DNA of 64,000 nt from Nonomuraea guangzhouensis (GTDB lineage: Bacteria; Actinomycetota; Actinomycetes; Streptosporangiales; Streptosporangiaceae). The notes under the pieces are model-generated. The model did not search any database and was not told the DNA's origin. It saw only the letters and a list, made by a program, of their open reading frames with translations. How positions within the stretch are numbered: the first letter of the stretch is position 1; each line of letters opens with the position of its first letter. Positions 51,164 through 59,641 of this stretch are shown here, one piece after another. The stretch spans positions 52,559-116,558 of the forward strand of contig NZ_JAHKRM010000041.1 of the NCBI RefSeq assembly GCF_019396345.1, in the 5' to 3' direction. The translations under genes were made by a program, and so were the position numbers.

Positions 51164-52341
51164 GACGCCGGCCGGGTGAGGAAGATCCGGGCCGCCTCGG
51201 CGAACACGCGGGTGCAGCGGACGATCTCCGCCACCTCGACGTACTCGTCCGCCTGGTGCGCGATCCACTTGCCGCCGGGCCCGTACACGACCGACGGGAT
51301 CCCACCCCAGTGCGTCAGCACGGTGCCGTCGGTGGACCCGGGTACGCCGCCGTAGACGGGCTCGGAGCCCGTCACCCGCTGGTGCGCGGCGGCGAGCGCC
51401 ACCACCACGGGGTCGGAGACGGGCACGTCCACCGGCGGCCGGTCCACCAGGATCGACACCTCGGCGGAGATCCCGTCGAAGGCGGCCAGCGCGGCCACCC
51501 GCTCGGCCACCACTTTGTGCTCCAGGCCGGGGATCGTCCGCACGTCGATGAACACCGACGCCGTCGCCGGGATGACGTTCACCTGCTCCTCGGTCCCGGC
51601 TCGTACCACGGTCGGCGTCACGTACACCTCGCCGAGGTGCTCGTGCGCGGGGTGCAGCCCCTGCAGCTCCGTTTCCAGCGCCCGCAGCGCCACCAGCAGC
51701 GCCCCCACCGCCTGGATGGGGTTGCGGCCGTGCTGCGGCATCGCGCCGTGCGCCATCTTGCCGGTGAAGTCGGCCCGCAGCCGCAGCGCGCCCTTGGCGA
51801 CCGCGCAGATCTCCCCGGCCTCGGGCTCGGCGACGATGGCGCCGTCCACGTCGGCGGCCAGGCCGGAGGCGACGAAGTGGTGGGCGCCGAGCATCAGCCC
51901 CTCCTCGTCGGCCAGCGCGCACACCTTGATCCGGCCGGGGAACGGGCCGGCCAGCTGCAGGGCGCGGGTGGCGTAGAGGGTGGCGGCCAGCCCCGACTTC
52001 ATGTCCGCGCTGCCGCGACCCCACAGCCGCCCGTCGCGGATCTCCCCGCCGAACGGGTCCACGGTCCACGTCGACAGGTCGCCCTCGGTGACCACGTCGG
52101 TGTGTCCCTCGAACATCAGCGTCGGCCCGTCGCCCCCGCCGCCCTCGACCACGGCCACCACGTTGGGCCGGCCGGGCGCGGCCTCGTCCACCACCGGCGC
52201 CCAGCCCCACTCGCGCATCTTGGCCGCGACCAGCTCGGCGGCGGGCCGCTCGGCCCGGCCGCGCGCCGGGTCGTTGGTGCTCGGGATGCGGACCAGCGCC
52301 TGGGTGAACTCCACAACACCCAGTTCATCGACCTCGATCAC
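51160..52341 (-). CDS. M20-family metallopeptidase (ArgE/DapE/ACY1 type)
   Basis: A 393-residue di-zinc hydrolase. Metal ligands appear in FEGHTDVV, RGSADMKSG, ADEEG with the catalytic Glu, AEPEA and the C-terminal His segment WIAHQADEYV; the lid domain is central (GKMAHGAMPQHGRNP). Such enzymes deacylate N-acyl amino acids or cleave dipeptides in the cytoplasm. It starts at GTG after GGAGGG, overlapping the ATPase stop by 4 nt, and its own stop overlaps the P1 peptidase start. Confidence 0.94.
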   Translation of the reverse strand: MIEVDELGVVEFTQALVRIPSTNDPARGRAERPAAELVAAKMREWGWAPVVDEAAPGRPNVVAVVEGGGGDGPTLMFEGHTDVVTEGDLSTWTVDPFGGEIRDGRLWGRGSADMKSGLAATLYATRALQLAGPFPGRIKVCALADEEGLMLGAHHFVASGLAADVDGAIVAEPEAGEICAVAKGALRLRADFTGKMAHGAMPQHGRNPIQAVGALLVALRALETELQGLHPAHEHLGEVYVTPTVVRAGTEEQVNVIPATASVFIDVRTIPGLEHKVVAERVAALAAFDGISAEVSILVDRPPVDVPVSDPVVVALAAAHQRVTGSEPVYGGVPGSTDGTVLTHWGGIPSVVYGPGGKWIAHQADEYVEVAEIVRCTRVFAEAARIFLTRPAS

Positions 52342-53138
52342 AGCAATCCCTCCAATGTCGGTACGGCCTGCAGCAGCGTCCGCGTGTAGGGATGCCGCGG
52401 CGCGGCCCAGACCTCGTCCACGGGCCCGGTCTCCACGATCGAGCCGTTGTTCATGACCGCGACGGTCTCGCAGACATGCCGTACGACGGACAGGTCGTGC
52501 GAGACGAAGACCAGCGTGAGGCCGAGTTCGTCGACCAGGTCGGCCAGCAGGTTGAGGATCTGGCCGCGGACCGACACGTCGAGGGCGCTGACCGGCTCGT
52601 CGGCGACCAGCACCTTGGGCCTGGGCGCGAGCGCGCGGGCGATGGCGATGCGCTGCCGCTGCCCGCCGGAGAACTGGTGCGGGTAGCGGTCGGCGGCCGA
52701 GGCGGGCAGGCCGACCGCGTCGAGCAGCTCGCTCACCCGGCCGCCGACCAGCTCGCCGAGCGCGACCAGGGGCTCGGCGACGAGGTCGCGCACCCGCATC
52801 CGGGGGTCGAGCGAACTCATCGGGTCCTGGAAGACGATCTGGAGACTCTGCCGCAGGAACTTCAGCGCCCGCTCCGGCCGGCCGGTGATCTCCTGGCCGT
52901 CGAACCGGATCGACCCGCTGGTGGGCTGGTCGAGCGCGCACAGCAGGCGCAGCAGCGTCGACTTGCCGGAGCCCGACTCGCCGACGATGCCGAACCGCTC
53001 GCCCCGCCCCACGGTGAGCGACACCTCGCGCAGCGCGTGCACGGCCTCGCCCTGCCGGGCGAGCGAGGTGCGGGGACGGCGGTAGACGCGGCTGAGGTCG
53101 CGGGCCTCAATCAGCGGGGTGCCAGCATGCGTGGGCAT
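52338..53138 (-). CDS. Oligopeptide ABC transporter ATPase (DppF/OppF type)
   Basis: A 266-residue ATPase. Walker A is GESGSGKST, Q-loop QIVFQDP, signature FSGGQRQR, Walker B VLVADEP and switch His VSHDL. The C-terminus is shorter than most OppF proteins and lacks the extra CxxxxxxC region. It starts at ATG after GGAG and overlaps the DppD-type gene by 32 bp. It energises import together with its DppD-type partner. Confidence 0.95.
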   Translation of the reverse strand: MPTHAGTPLIEARDLSRVYRRPRTSLARQGEAVHALREVSLTVGRGERFGIVGESGSGKSTLLRLLCALDQPTSGSIRFDGQEITGRPERALKFLRQSLQIVFQDPMSSLDPRMRVRDLVAEPLVALGELVGGRVSELLDAVGLPASAADRYPHQFSGGQRQRIAIARALAPRPKVLVADEPVSALDVSVRGQILNLLADLVDELGLTLVFVSHDLSVVRHVCETVAVMNNGSIVETGPVDEVWAAPRHPYTRTLLQAVPTLEGLL

Positions 53139-54021
53139 GGCCGTCTCCTGTCAGCGCCGGTTCGGTCTCGCACTTCTCCGAGGCGTACGGGCAGCGGTTC
53201 CTGAACACGCACCCGTCGGGGAAGCGCCCGGCGGCCGGGACGCTGCCCTTGATGGTGGGCAGCCGGGTGCCGCGCGGCGTCAGCTTCGAGGCGGCCAGCA
53301 GGCCCTCGGTGTAGCGGTGTCGGGGCCTGGTGAAGACCTCGCGGATCGGGCCGCTCTCGACGACCCGCCCGCCGTACATGACCAGGACCCGCTCGCACAC
53401 GGCGGCGACCACCGCGAGGTCATGGGTGATGAACAGCAGCGCGGGGGCGACCTCGGCGATGAGCTCCAGCATCTGCTTCTGCACGGTGACGTCGAGCGCG
53501 GTGGTGGGCTCGTCGCAGATGAGCAGGCCGGGCTCGTTGGCCAGGGCGATGGCGAGCATGACGCGCTGCCGCTGGCCGCCGGAGAGCTGGTGGGGGTAGG
53601 AGCGGGCGAGCTGTTCCGGGCGCGGGAGGCGGACCCGATCGAGGAGTTCGACCGCGCGGGCGCGGGCCTCGGCGCGTGGCCTGCCGTGCAGCGTCATGAC
53701 CTCGGCGACCTGCGCGCCGACGCGCATGAGCGGGTTGAGCGCGGTCATCGGCTCCTGGAAGACCATCGACACCTCGCGCCCGCGCAGGTCCTTGAGCCGC
53801 CCTTCCGGCACGCCGACCAGGTCGCGCTCGCCCAGCCGGGCCGTGCCCGAGGCCCGCACGCCTTCGGGCAGCAGGCCCATCAGCGACAGCGCGGTCAGCG
53901 ACTTGCCCGAGCCGGACTCCCCGATCAGGCCGACCCGCTCGCCGGGCGCGATGTCGAAGGAGACCTCCCGGACCAGCTCCACCGAGTCGGCGCGGACGGT
54001 GAGCCCCTCAACGCTCAGCAC
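53107..54021 (-). CDS. Oligopeptide ABC transporter ATPase (DppD/OppD type)
   Basis: A 304-residue ATPase starting at GTG, after AGGAGG. Walker A GESGSGKSL, Q-loop MVFQEPM, signature LSGGQRQR, Walker B LLICDEP and switch His ITHDL are intact. The C-terminal cysteine region (CVFRNRCPYASEKC) is the Fe-S or zinc-binding element characteristic of OppD/DppD-family ATPases. It overlaps the permease gene by 14 bp. Confidence 0.95.
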   Translation of the reverse strand: MLSVEGLTVRADSVELVREVSFDIAPGERVGLIGESGSGKSLTALSLMGLLPEGVRASGTARLGERDLVGVPEGRLKDLRGREVSMVFQEPMTALNPLMRVGAQVAEVMTLHGRPRAEARARAVELLDRVRLPRPEQLARSYPHQLSGGQRQRVMLAIALANEPGLLICDEPTTALDVTVQKQMLELIAEVAPALLFITHDLAVVAAVCERVLVMYGGRVVESGPIREVFTRPRHRYTEGLLAASKLTPRGTRLPTIKGSVPAAGRFPDGCVFRNRCPYASEKCETEPALTGDGHAHACWHPAD

Positions 54022-54841
54022 GGATCCTCCTGAGCTTGGGGTCGAGGTAATCACGCAGGCCGTCGCCGAGGAGGTTGAACCCGAGTACGGCCAGCGCGAT
54101 CGCCAGGCCCGGCCACAGGGCCAGGCGCGGGGTGGAGAAGAGCAGTTCCTGCGACTCCTGCAGCATCCGGCCCCACGACGGGATCGGCGGCCGGGTGCCG
54201 AAGCCGAGGAACGACAGCGCGGCCTCGGCCAGGATCGCGATGGCGAACGACACCGACGCCTGCACGATCAGCATCGAGCCGATGTTGGGCAGCACGTGCC
54301 GTACGGCTATCGCGGCGCGCCGGCGCCCGGCGGCCCTGGCGGCGAGGATGTAGTCGGTCACCATGACCTGCATCGTGGCAGCCCTGGCCACCCGGGCGAA
54401 GGCAGGCACGGTGGCCACGCCGATCGCGATCATGGCGGTGAGCGTCCCGGCCCCGTAGACGGCGCCGAGCATGACGGCCAGCAGCAGCGCCGGGAAGGCG
54501 AACACGAGGTCGTTGACCCGCATGATCAGCTCCGACAGCCAGCCGCGCGGCGTCATCCCGGCGATCATGCCGAGGGGCGTGCCGATCACCGCCGCGATGC
54601 CGACGGCGACGATGCCCACGTAGAGCGTGGTGCGGGCGCCGACCATGAGCTGGCTGAGGGTGTCGCGGCCGAACTTGTCGGCGCCGAGGAGGTAGCCACC
54701 ACCGGGTTCGCGCAGCTTGTTCGAGGCGTCGACGAGCGTGGGGTCGTGCGGCGTCCACACGAACGACACCAGCGCGGCCAGGACGACGATCCCGACCAGC
54801 ACGCCCCCGGCGACCAGCCCGGCGTTGACCCGGCCCCTCAT
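54008..54841 (-). CDS. Oligopeptide ABC transporter permease (DppC/OppC type)
   Basis: A 277-residue inner-membrane permease with six helices. It has the N-terminal OppC block (YLLGADKFGRDTLSQLMVGAR, split by helix 2) and the coupling EAA loop TDYILAARAAGRRRAAIAVR, ending FNLLGDGLRDYLDPKLR. Its ATG overlaps the DppB-type stop by 4 nt. Confidence 0.96.
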   Translation of the reverse strand: MRGRVNAGLVAGGVLVGIVVLAALVSFVWTPHDPTLVDASNKLREPGGGYLLGADKFGRDTLSQLMVGARTTLYVGIVAVGIAAVIGTPLGMIAGMTPRGWLSELIMRVNDLVFAFPALLLAVMLGAVYGAGTLTAMIAIGVATVPAFARVARAATMQVMVTDYILAARAAGRRRAAIAVRHVLPNIGSMLIVQASVSFAIAILAEAALSFLGFGTRPPIPSWGRMLQESQELLFSTPRLALWPGLAIALAVLGFNLLGDGLRDYLDPKLRRIRAER

Positions 54842-55776
54842 CGCAGCCTCGGATCGAGCACGGCGTAGGTCACGTCGACCACGAAGTTGATCAGCAGTAC
54901 GGCCACCACCAGCACCATCACCACACCTTGGACGAGCAGCAGGTCACGCCCGGCGACGCCGTTCAGCAGCAGGTCGCCCAGCCCCGGGATGACGAACACC
55001 CGCTCGACCACGACCGCGCCGACGAGCAGGGTGGCCAGTTGCAGGCCGAGCACGGTGACCACGGGGATGGAGGCGTTGCGCAGGCCGTGCCGCCACAGGG
55101 CGCCCATCCGGCCCCGGCCCTTGGCGCGGGCGGTGCGCAGGTAGTCCTCGCGCATCACGTCGAGCACGGCGCTGCGGACGTACCGGGTCAGGACCGCGCC
55201 CTGCACCAGGCCGAGCGAGAGCCAGGGCAGCAGCAGACCGAGCAGCCACGCCTGGGGGTCCTCGTCGATCGGCACGTAGCCGCCCGACGGCAGCGCCTGC
55301 GCCTTCACCGCGAAGACGAACACCAGCAGAATGCCGGCCAGGAACGCGGGGATCGCGATGCCGACCTGGCTGGCCGCGCTGATGGCCACACCGAGGGGGT
55401 TGCGGTGGTGGACGGCGGCGAACGTGCCCGCGGGCACCGCGATGAGCAGCGCGATCACCATGCCGCCGAGCACCAGCACCGCCGTCACGCCCAGGCGGTC
55501 GCCGATCTGCGGGCCGATGGGCGAGCTGGTCACGTAGGAGGTGCCGAAGTCGCCCTGGATCAGCCCGCCGAACCAGTCGGCGAACTGGGCCAGCGGCGGC
55601 CGGTCGGTGCCGAACCGCTCGCGCAGCGCGGCCACCGCCTCGGGCGTCGCGTTGACGCCCAGCGCGATCTCGGCCGGGTCGCCGGGCAGCAGCGCCATGA
55701 AGGCGAAGACGGCCACCCCGGCGACGGCGGTGCTCGCGATGAGCACCGCCAGCCGCTTCAGCAGGTAAAGGATCAC
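54838..55776 (-). CDS. Oligopeptide ABC transporter permease (DppB/OppB type)
   Basis: A 312-residue permease with six helices. N-terminal LLKRLAVLIASTAVAGVAVF and FMALLPGDPAEIALG, the coupling EAA-type loop REDYLRTARAKGRGRMGALW, and C-terminal VVVERVFVIPGLGDLLLNGV followed by YAVLDPRLR are family blocks. The GTG start overlaps the stop of the binding-protein gene (GTGA). It forms the translocation channel with the DppC-type partner. Confidence 0.96.
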   Translation of the reverse strand: MILYLLKRLAVLIASTAVAGVAVFAFMALLPGDPAEIALGVNATPEAVAALRERFGTDRPPLAQFADWFGGLIQGDFGTSYVTSSPIGPQIGDRLGVTAVLVLGGMVIALLIAVPAGTFAAVHHRNPLGVAISAASQVGIAIPAFLAGILLVFVFAVKAQALPSGGYVPIDEDPQAWLLGLLLPWLSLGLVQGAVLTRYVRSAVLDVMREDYLRTARAKGRGRMGALWRHGLRNASIPVVTVLGLQLATLLVGAVVVERVFVIPGLGDLLLNGVAGRDLLLVQGVVMVLVVAVLLINFVVDVTYAVLDPRLR

Positions 55777-57272
55777 TGCTTGGCGAGGGCCGTGAAGTCG
55801 AAGGCCTCCGCGATACCGTTCTTCGGCAGCCCGGTGACGCCCTTCTTCGCCACGATCAGGTTGGGGAAGCCGAACAACCAGTCGGCCGCGGCGTCGTCGG
55901 ACAGCAGCTTGGCGGCCTGCTTGAGGTCGTCGACCTGCTGCTGCTCGGTGCCCTCGTCGGCGGCGGCGAGCAGTTTGCCGTACTCCGGATTGTCGTAACG
56001 GAAGTAGTACGACTTGTCCGCAAAAATCCCCATATCGCGGGGTTCTACGTGGTTGATTATGGACATGTCGTAGTCGCCCTGCTTGAACACCACGTCCAGC
56101 CACCGGGCCGGGAACTCCAGCGGCTCGATGTCGGCCGTGATGCCCACCTGGGCGAGCTGGGACTTGACCACCTGCGCGCTCGCGACCGCGTAGGGCAGGT
56201 TCGGGATACGCATCTTGACGTTGTACGTCTTGCCGCCGAGCAGTGCCTTGGCCTTGGCCGCGTCAAAGGGGTAGTCGCCGGTGCGGTCCTCGTACCAGGG
56301 GTCGGTGGGCGGCACCATCGAGCCGATCAGCTGGCCGCGGCCCGCCCAGGCGGTGTCGAGCAGCGCCTTGTGGTCGATGGCGTAGCGGACGGCCTGCCGC
56401 ACCTTCTTGTCGTTGAACGGCGGGCGGCCGTTGTTCATCGACAGCACCACCTCGCCGTTCGTGGTGCCCTCGACCGTCTCGAAGCGGTTGGGGTCGGCGA
56501 ACTGCTGCAGCGACTCGGGCGCCTGGACGCTGGAGATGACGTCGATGCCGCCGGTCAGCAGCGCGTTGTTCATCGCCGTGGCGTCCTTGAAGTACTTCAG
56601 CGTGACGGCCGAGAGCTTCGGCTTGGTGCCCCAGTACTTGGCGTTGGCGGCGAGCTGGATGGAGTCGCCGCGCTTCCACGAACCGAGCTGGTAGGGGCCG
56701 GTGCCGACGGGCTTGTTGGCCAGGTCGGCGACGCCGGTGCGGCTGAACATCGCGCCCAGCCTGGTCGCCATCGAATAGAGGAAGCCGTTGCTCGGGTGCT
56801 TGAGCGTCACGATGACAGTGGACTCGTCCTCCTTCTCGACCTTGTCCACCACGTCGAGCTGCGCCTTGATCTTGAGCTGCCAGTCCTTCTTCACCCGGTC
56901 CAGCGAGAAGATCACGTCGTCGGCGGTGAACGGGGCGCCGTTGGTGAACGTGACGCCCTTGCGCAGGGTGAAGGTATAGGTCTTGCGGTCGCCCGAGACG
57001 TCCCACTTCTCGGCGAGCAGCGGCTGGATCTTGCCGTCCTGGTCCAGCTTGACCAGGCCCTCATAGACGTTGACCAGCAGGGCCTGCGGGATCGCGGCGC
57101 CCTCGGTGGAGGTGAAGTCGAGGTTGGCCGGCTCGGCCACGAACCCGACCGCCAGTGACTCGCTCTTGGCGGCCTGCCCGCCCGTGCCGCTCTTCGATCC
57201 ACCACCGCCGCCGCACGCGGCCGTGGCCAGCAGGAGACCGCCCACGGCGATCCAGGTGCCGATTCGCCTCAT
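55773..57272 (-). CDS. Peptide/amide ABC transporter substrate-binding lipoprotein (SBP family 5)
   Basis: A 499-residue secreted lipoprotein. The lipobox LATAAC precedes a Gly/Ser linker. The SBP_bac_5 fold shows YEGLVKLDQDGKIQPLLAEK, the family signature WDVSGDRKTYTFTLRKGVTF-TNGAPFTADDVI, and VGTGPYQL. It captures the substrate outside and passes it to the permeases. First gene of the eight-gene minus-strand operon; a FadR-type operator lies 25 bp upstream. Ligand specificity cannot be read from sequence. Confidence 0.95.
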   Translation of the reverse strand: MRRIGTWIAVGGLLLATAACGGGGGSKSGTGGQAAKSESLAVGFVAEPANLDFTSTEGAAIPQALLVNVYEGLVKLDQDGKIQPLLAEKWDVSGDRKTYTFTLRKGVTFTNGAPFTADDVIFSLDRVKKDWQLKIKAQLDVVDKVEKEDESTVIVTLKHPSNGFLYSMATRLGAMFSRTGVADLANKPVGTGPYQLGSWKRGDSIQLAANAKYWGTKPKLSAVTLKYFKDATAMNNALLTGGIDVISSVQAPESLQQFADPNRFETVEGTTNGEVVLSMNNGRPPFNDKKVRQAVRYAIDHKALLDTAWAGRGQLIGSMVPPTDPWYEDRTGDYPFDAAKAKALLGGKTYNVKMRIPNLPYAVASAQVVKSQLAQVGITADIEPLEFPARWLDVVFKQGDYDMSIINHVEPRDMGIFADKSYYFRYDNPEYGKLLAAADEGTEQQQVDDLKQAAKLLSDDAAADWLFGFPNLIVAKKGVTGLPKNGIAEAFDFTALAKQ

Positions 57273-57296
57273 GTCTTACAGCCTCCTGGCTAGTGC

Positions 57297-57311
57297 ACTG
57301 GTCGGACCAGT
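57297..57311. promoter_or_regulatory. FadR-type GntR operator in the divergent promoter
   Basis: ACTGGTC-G-GACCAGT, perfect 7-bp arms, between the binding-protein gene (25 bp) and the GntR gene (48 bp). It matches TnGTnnnACnA, the FadR-subfamily consensus, and differs in one base from 44077-44091. Confidence 0.85.
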
Positions 57312-57359
57312 AGGCTACGCAGATTGCCAGTCCACGACGGCTCAGGTCAAGGGGGCTTC

Positions 57360-58112
57360 ATGAGTGGTCCACGGTTCGAGCCGGTGCGTACCGTACGTGC
57401 CTACGAGCGCATCGTGGAGCAGGTCGAGGAGGCCATCGAGAGCGGCGCGCTGTGTCCCGGCGAGCGGTTGCCGAGCGAGCGTGACCTCATGGTCCAGTTC
57501 TCGGTGAGCCGCTCGACCGTCCGTGAGGCGCTGCGGGTGCTGCAGGCCCGCGGCCTGGTCAGGTCGCGGCCCGGCGACCCGCACGGCGCCGAGGTGCAGC
57601 CCTTCTCCCCCGCCGCACTGCACAAGTCGATGACCACGCTGGCCCGGGTGGACGAGCTGTCGCTCGGGGAGCTGGTGCAGTTCCGCATGGTGCTCGACGC
57701 CTCGGCCAACCTGCTGGCGGCCCGGCTGCGTACCGACGAGCAGCTCGCGGAGATGGACGCCGCCATCGCGGGCATGCGCGCGGCCGTGGAGGTGGGCTAC
57801 GACGCGTTCAGCGCCGCCGACATCGCCTTCCACGACGCGGTGGCGCGGGCCAGCCGCAACAAGCTCATCCAGATCTGCACGGACGTGGTCCGCTCGATCG
57901 TCCTCGGCCTGGTCTCCGGCAAGATCGCCGCCGCCGCCGACCGGGAGGCGCTGATGCGGCAGAGCATCGCGCATCACGAGGAGGTGCTGGCCGCCGTCCG
58001 CGCCGGCGACGGCCCGCTGGCCGCCCGGCTGTCCCGGCAGACGATGTACGACTATTACCTGGGATATGTCCCGGTAGATGAGCGGCCCGCGCTGCGCGCA
58101 CTGCTGGAGTAG
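57360..58112 (+). CDS. GntR regulator, FadR subfamily (FCD domain)
   Basis: A 250-residue regulator starting at ATG after GGGGG. The winged helix (ERIVEQVEEAIESGALCPGE; LPSERDLMVQFSVSRSTVRE; ALRVLQARGLVRSRPG) is followed by an all-helical FCD effector domain with the metal-ligand pattern (FHDAVARASRN, HHEEVLAAVRAGD). FadR-type repressors often respond to a carboxylic acid intermediate of the pathway they control. It is divergent from the peptide-import operon and should bind the operator at 57297 and the copy upstream of the SDR at 44108. Confidence 0.95.
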   Translation: MSGPRFEPVRTVRAYERIVEQVEEAIESGALCPGERLPSERDLMVQFSVSRSTVREALRVLQARGLVRSRPGDPHGAEVQPFSPAALHKSMTTLARVDELSLGELVQFRMVLDASANLLAARLRTDEQLAEMDAAIAGMRAAVEVGYDAFSAADIAFHDAVARASRNKLIQICTDVVRSIVLGLVSGKIAAAADREALMRQSIAHHEEVLAAVRAGDGPLAARLSRQTMYDYYLGYVPVDERPALRALLE

Positions 58113-58134
58113 CCGGGAGTGTTATGTTGCGGTC

Positions 58135-59106
58135 GTGGCGCGCGAGGACCCGGACGGGCTGACGGAGGCGTTCCTCCGCGAGCCCCGTCGCTACACCAGC
58201 CACCAGGTCGCCGACATGGCCGGCGTCCCCGTTTACCGTGCCCGCAGGTTCTGGCGCGCGCTGGGTTTCGCGAACGTCGCCGACGACGCCCTCGAGTTCA
58301 CCGACTCCGACGTGGAGGCCCTGCGGACGCTGCTCGGCATGGTGAGCGACGGCGTCTACGACGAGGAGCACGTGCTCCTGATGGCCAGATCCCTGGGCAG
58401 GGCGACGGCCCGGCTCGCCGAGTCGCAGGCCGAGCTGGGCGCCGAGGCGCTCGACCAGGCGGGCGTGCCGCTGAGCGAGCGGCCCAGGGCGTGGCGCAGG
58501 CGGGCGGATCGGGTGCTGCCCGACCTGGCCCGGCTGCTGGTCTACGCGTGGCGCCGCCAGCTGGCGGCCTCCGCCCACCGGCTGGTCGAGCAGGAGACGA
58601 GCGCGGCCCGGCTGGCGGTGGGGTTCGCCGACTTGGTCGGGTTCACCCGGCTGAGCAGGCAGATCTCCGAGACGGAGCTGGCCGGGCTGGTCGACAGGTT
58701 CGAGGGCCGCTCGGCCGACGTGGTGACCTCGGGCGGCGGGCGGATCGTCAAGACGCTGGGCGACTCGGTGCTGTTCGTCTCGGGCAAGGCGCACGAGACG
58801 GCGGAGATCGGCCTGCGCCTGATCGAGAGCCACGCCAAGGACAAGGGCATGCCGCAGTTGCGCGTGGGCCTGGCCGTGGGGCCGGTGCTCGGCCGGATGG
58901 GCGACGTGTTCGGCACCCCCGTCAACCTGGCCAGCAGGCTGACCGCGCTGGCCCATCCGGGCACGATCCTGGCCGGCCCCGAGATGGCCGAGGAGCTGGA
59001 GGGCGACCGGGCCTTCGAGCTGCGACCGGTCGACCGGCTGTCCGTACGGGGGCTGGGCGAGCTGGTCCCCTTCACGCTCATCCGCCACACCGACCGGGCA
59101 ACCTGA
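58135..59106 (+). CDS. Class III adenylate/guanylate cyclase with N-terminal HTH-like domain
   Basis: A 323-residue protein. The C-terminal cyclase homology domain (about residues 160-320) has metal-binding Asp in GFADLVGFTRLS, then GGRIVKTLGDSVLFV with the second Asp, and PVNLASRLTALAHPGTI with the transition-state residues. The N-terminal part (TSHQVADMAGVPVYRARRFW, then RALGF) resembles a MerR-type helix-turn-helix and precedes a helical linker. I chose the GTG at 58135; no convincing ribosome site precedes it. It should make cAMP. The HTH-like part may sense or bind rather than regulate DNA. Confidence 0.88.
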   Translation: MAREDPDGLTEAFLREPRRYTSHQVADMAGVPVYRARRFWRALGFANVADDALEFTDSDVEALRTLLGMVSDGVYDEEHVLLMARSLGRATARLAESQAELGAEALDQAGVPLSERPRAWRRRADRVLPDLARLLVYAWRRQLAASAHRLVEQETSAARLAVGFADLVGFTRLSRQISETELAGLVDRFEGRSADVVTSGGGRIVKTLGDSVLFVSGKAHETAEIGLRLIESHAKDKGMPQLRVGLAVGPVLGRMGDVFGTPVNLASRLTALAHPGTILAGPEMAEELEGDRAFELRPVDRLSVRGLGELVPFTLIRHTDRAT

Positions 59107-59158
59107 CTCCGCACTGGATGCGTCACTGTCGTCGACAGGCGACAACAGGAGGCGGTAC

Positions 59159-59641
59159 GTGGCGGACCGGGGGATATATCAGGACTTCGTGGTCACTCGG
59201 TCGGATCGGCTGTTACGCACGGCGTACCTGCTGACCCGCAATTGGGCGACCGCGGAGGACCTGCTGCAGGAGTCGCTGGCCAAGGCGTGGTTCGCCTGGC
59301 CCGGCGTGGAGGAGCCCGAGGCGTACGTGCGCCGGGTCCTGGTGACCACCTACACCTCGTGGTGGCGCAGGAGGTGGCGCCGCGAGCTGCCGAGCGACGA
59401 CCTGCCCGACACTCCGACCAGCGACCCGGTCTCCGACGAGCGCGACGCGCTCTGGCGAGCCCTCGGCCGGCTGCCGGCCAGGCAGCGGGCGGTGGTCGTG
59501 CTGCGCTTCTACGAGGACCTGCCGGTGACGGAGGTGGCCCGGCTGCTGGGCTGCGAGCCCGGCACGGTCAAGAGCCAGAGCGCCAAGGCGCTGGCCAAGC
59601 TGCGCGTGGACGAGTCGATCGTGAAGGAGATGCACCGATGA
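59159..59641 (+). CDS. ECF RNA polymerase sigma factor (SigE family)
   Basis: A 160-residue sigma factor starting at GTG. Region 2 (RLLRTAYLLTRNWATAEDLL with QESLAKAWFAWPGV) recognises the -10 element and region 4 (LPARQRAVVVLRFYEDLPVT; CEPGTVKSQSAKALAKLR) recognises the -35 element. Its stop is overlapped by the ATG of the next gene (ATGA), the usual sigma/anti-sigma coupling. Leu19 is encoded by TTA, which may place it under bldA control. Confidence 0.95.
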   Translation: MADRGIYQDFVVTRSDRLLRTAYLLTRNWATAEDLLQESLAKAWFAWPGVEEPEAYVRRVLVTTYTSWWRRRWRRELPSDDLPDTPTSDPVSDERDALWRALGRLPARQRAVVVLRFYEDLPVTEVARLLGCEPGTVKSQSAKALAKLRVDESIVKEMHR

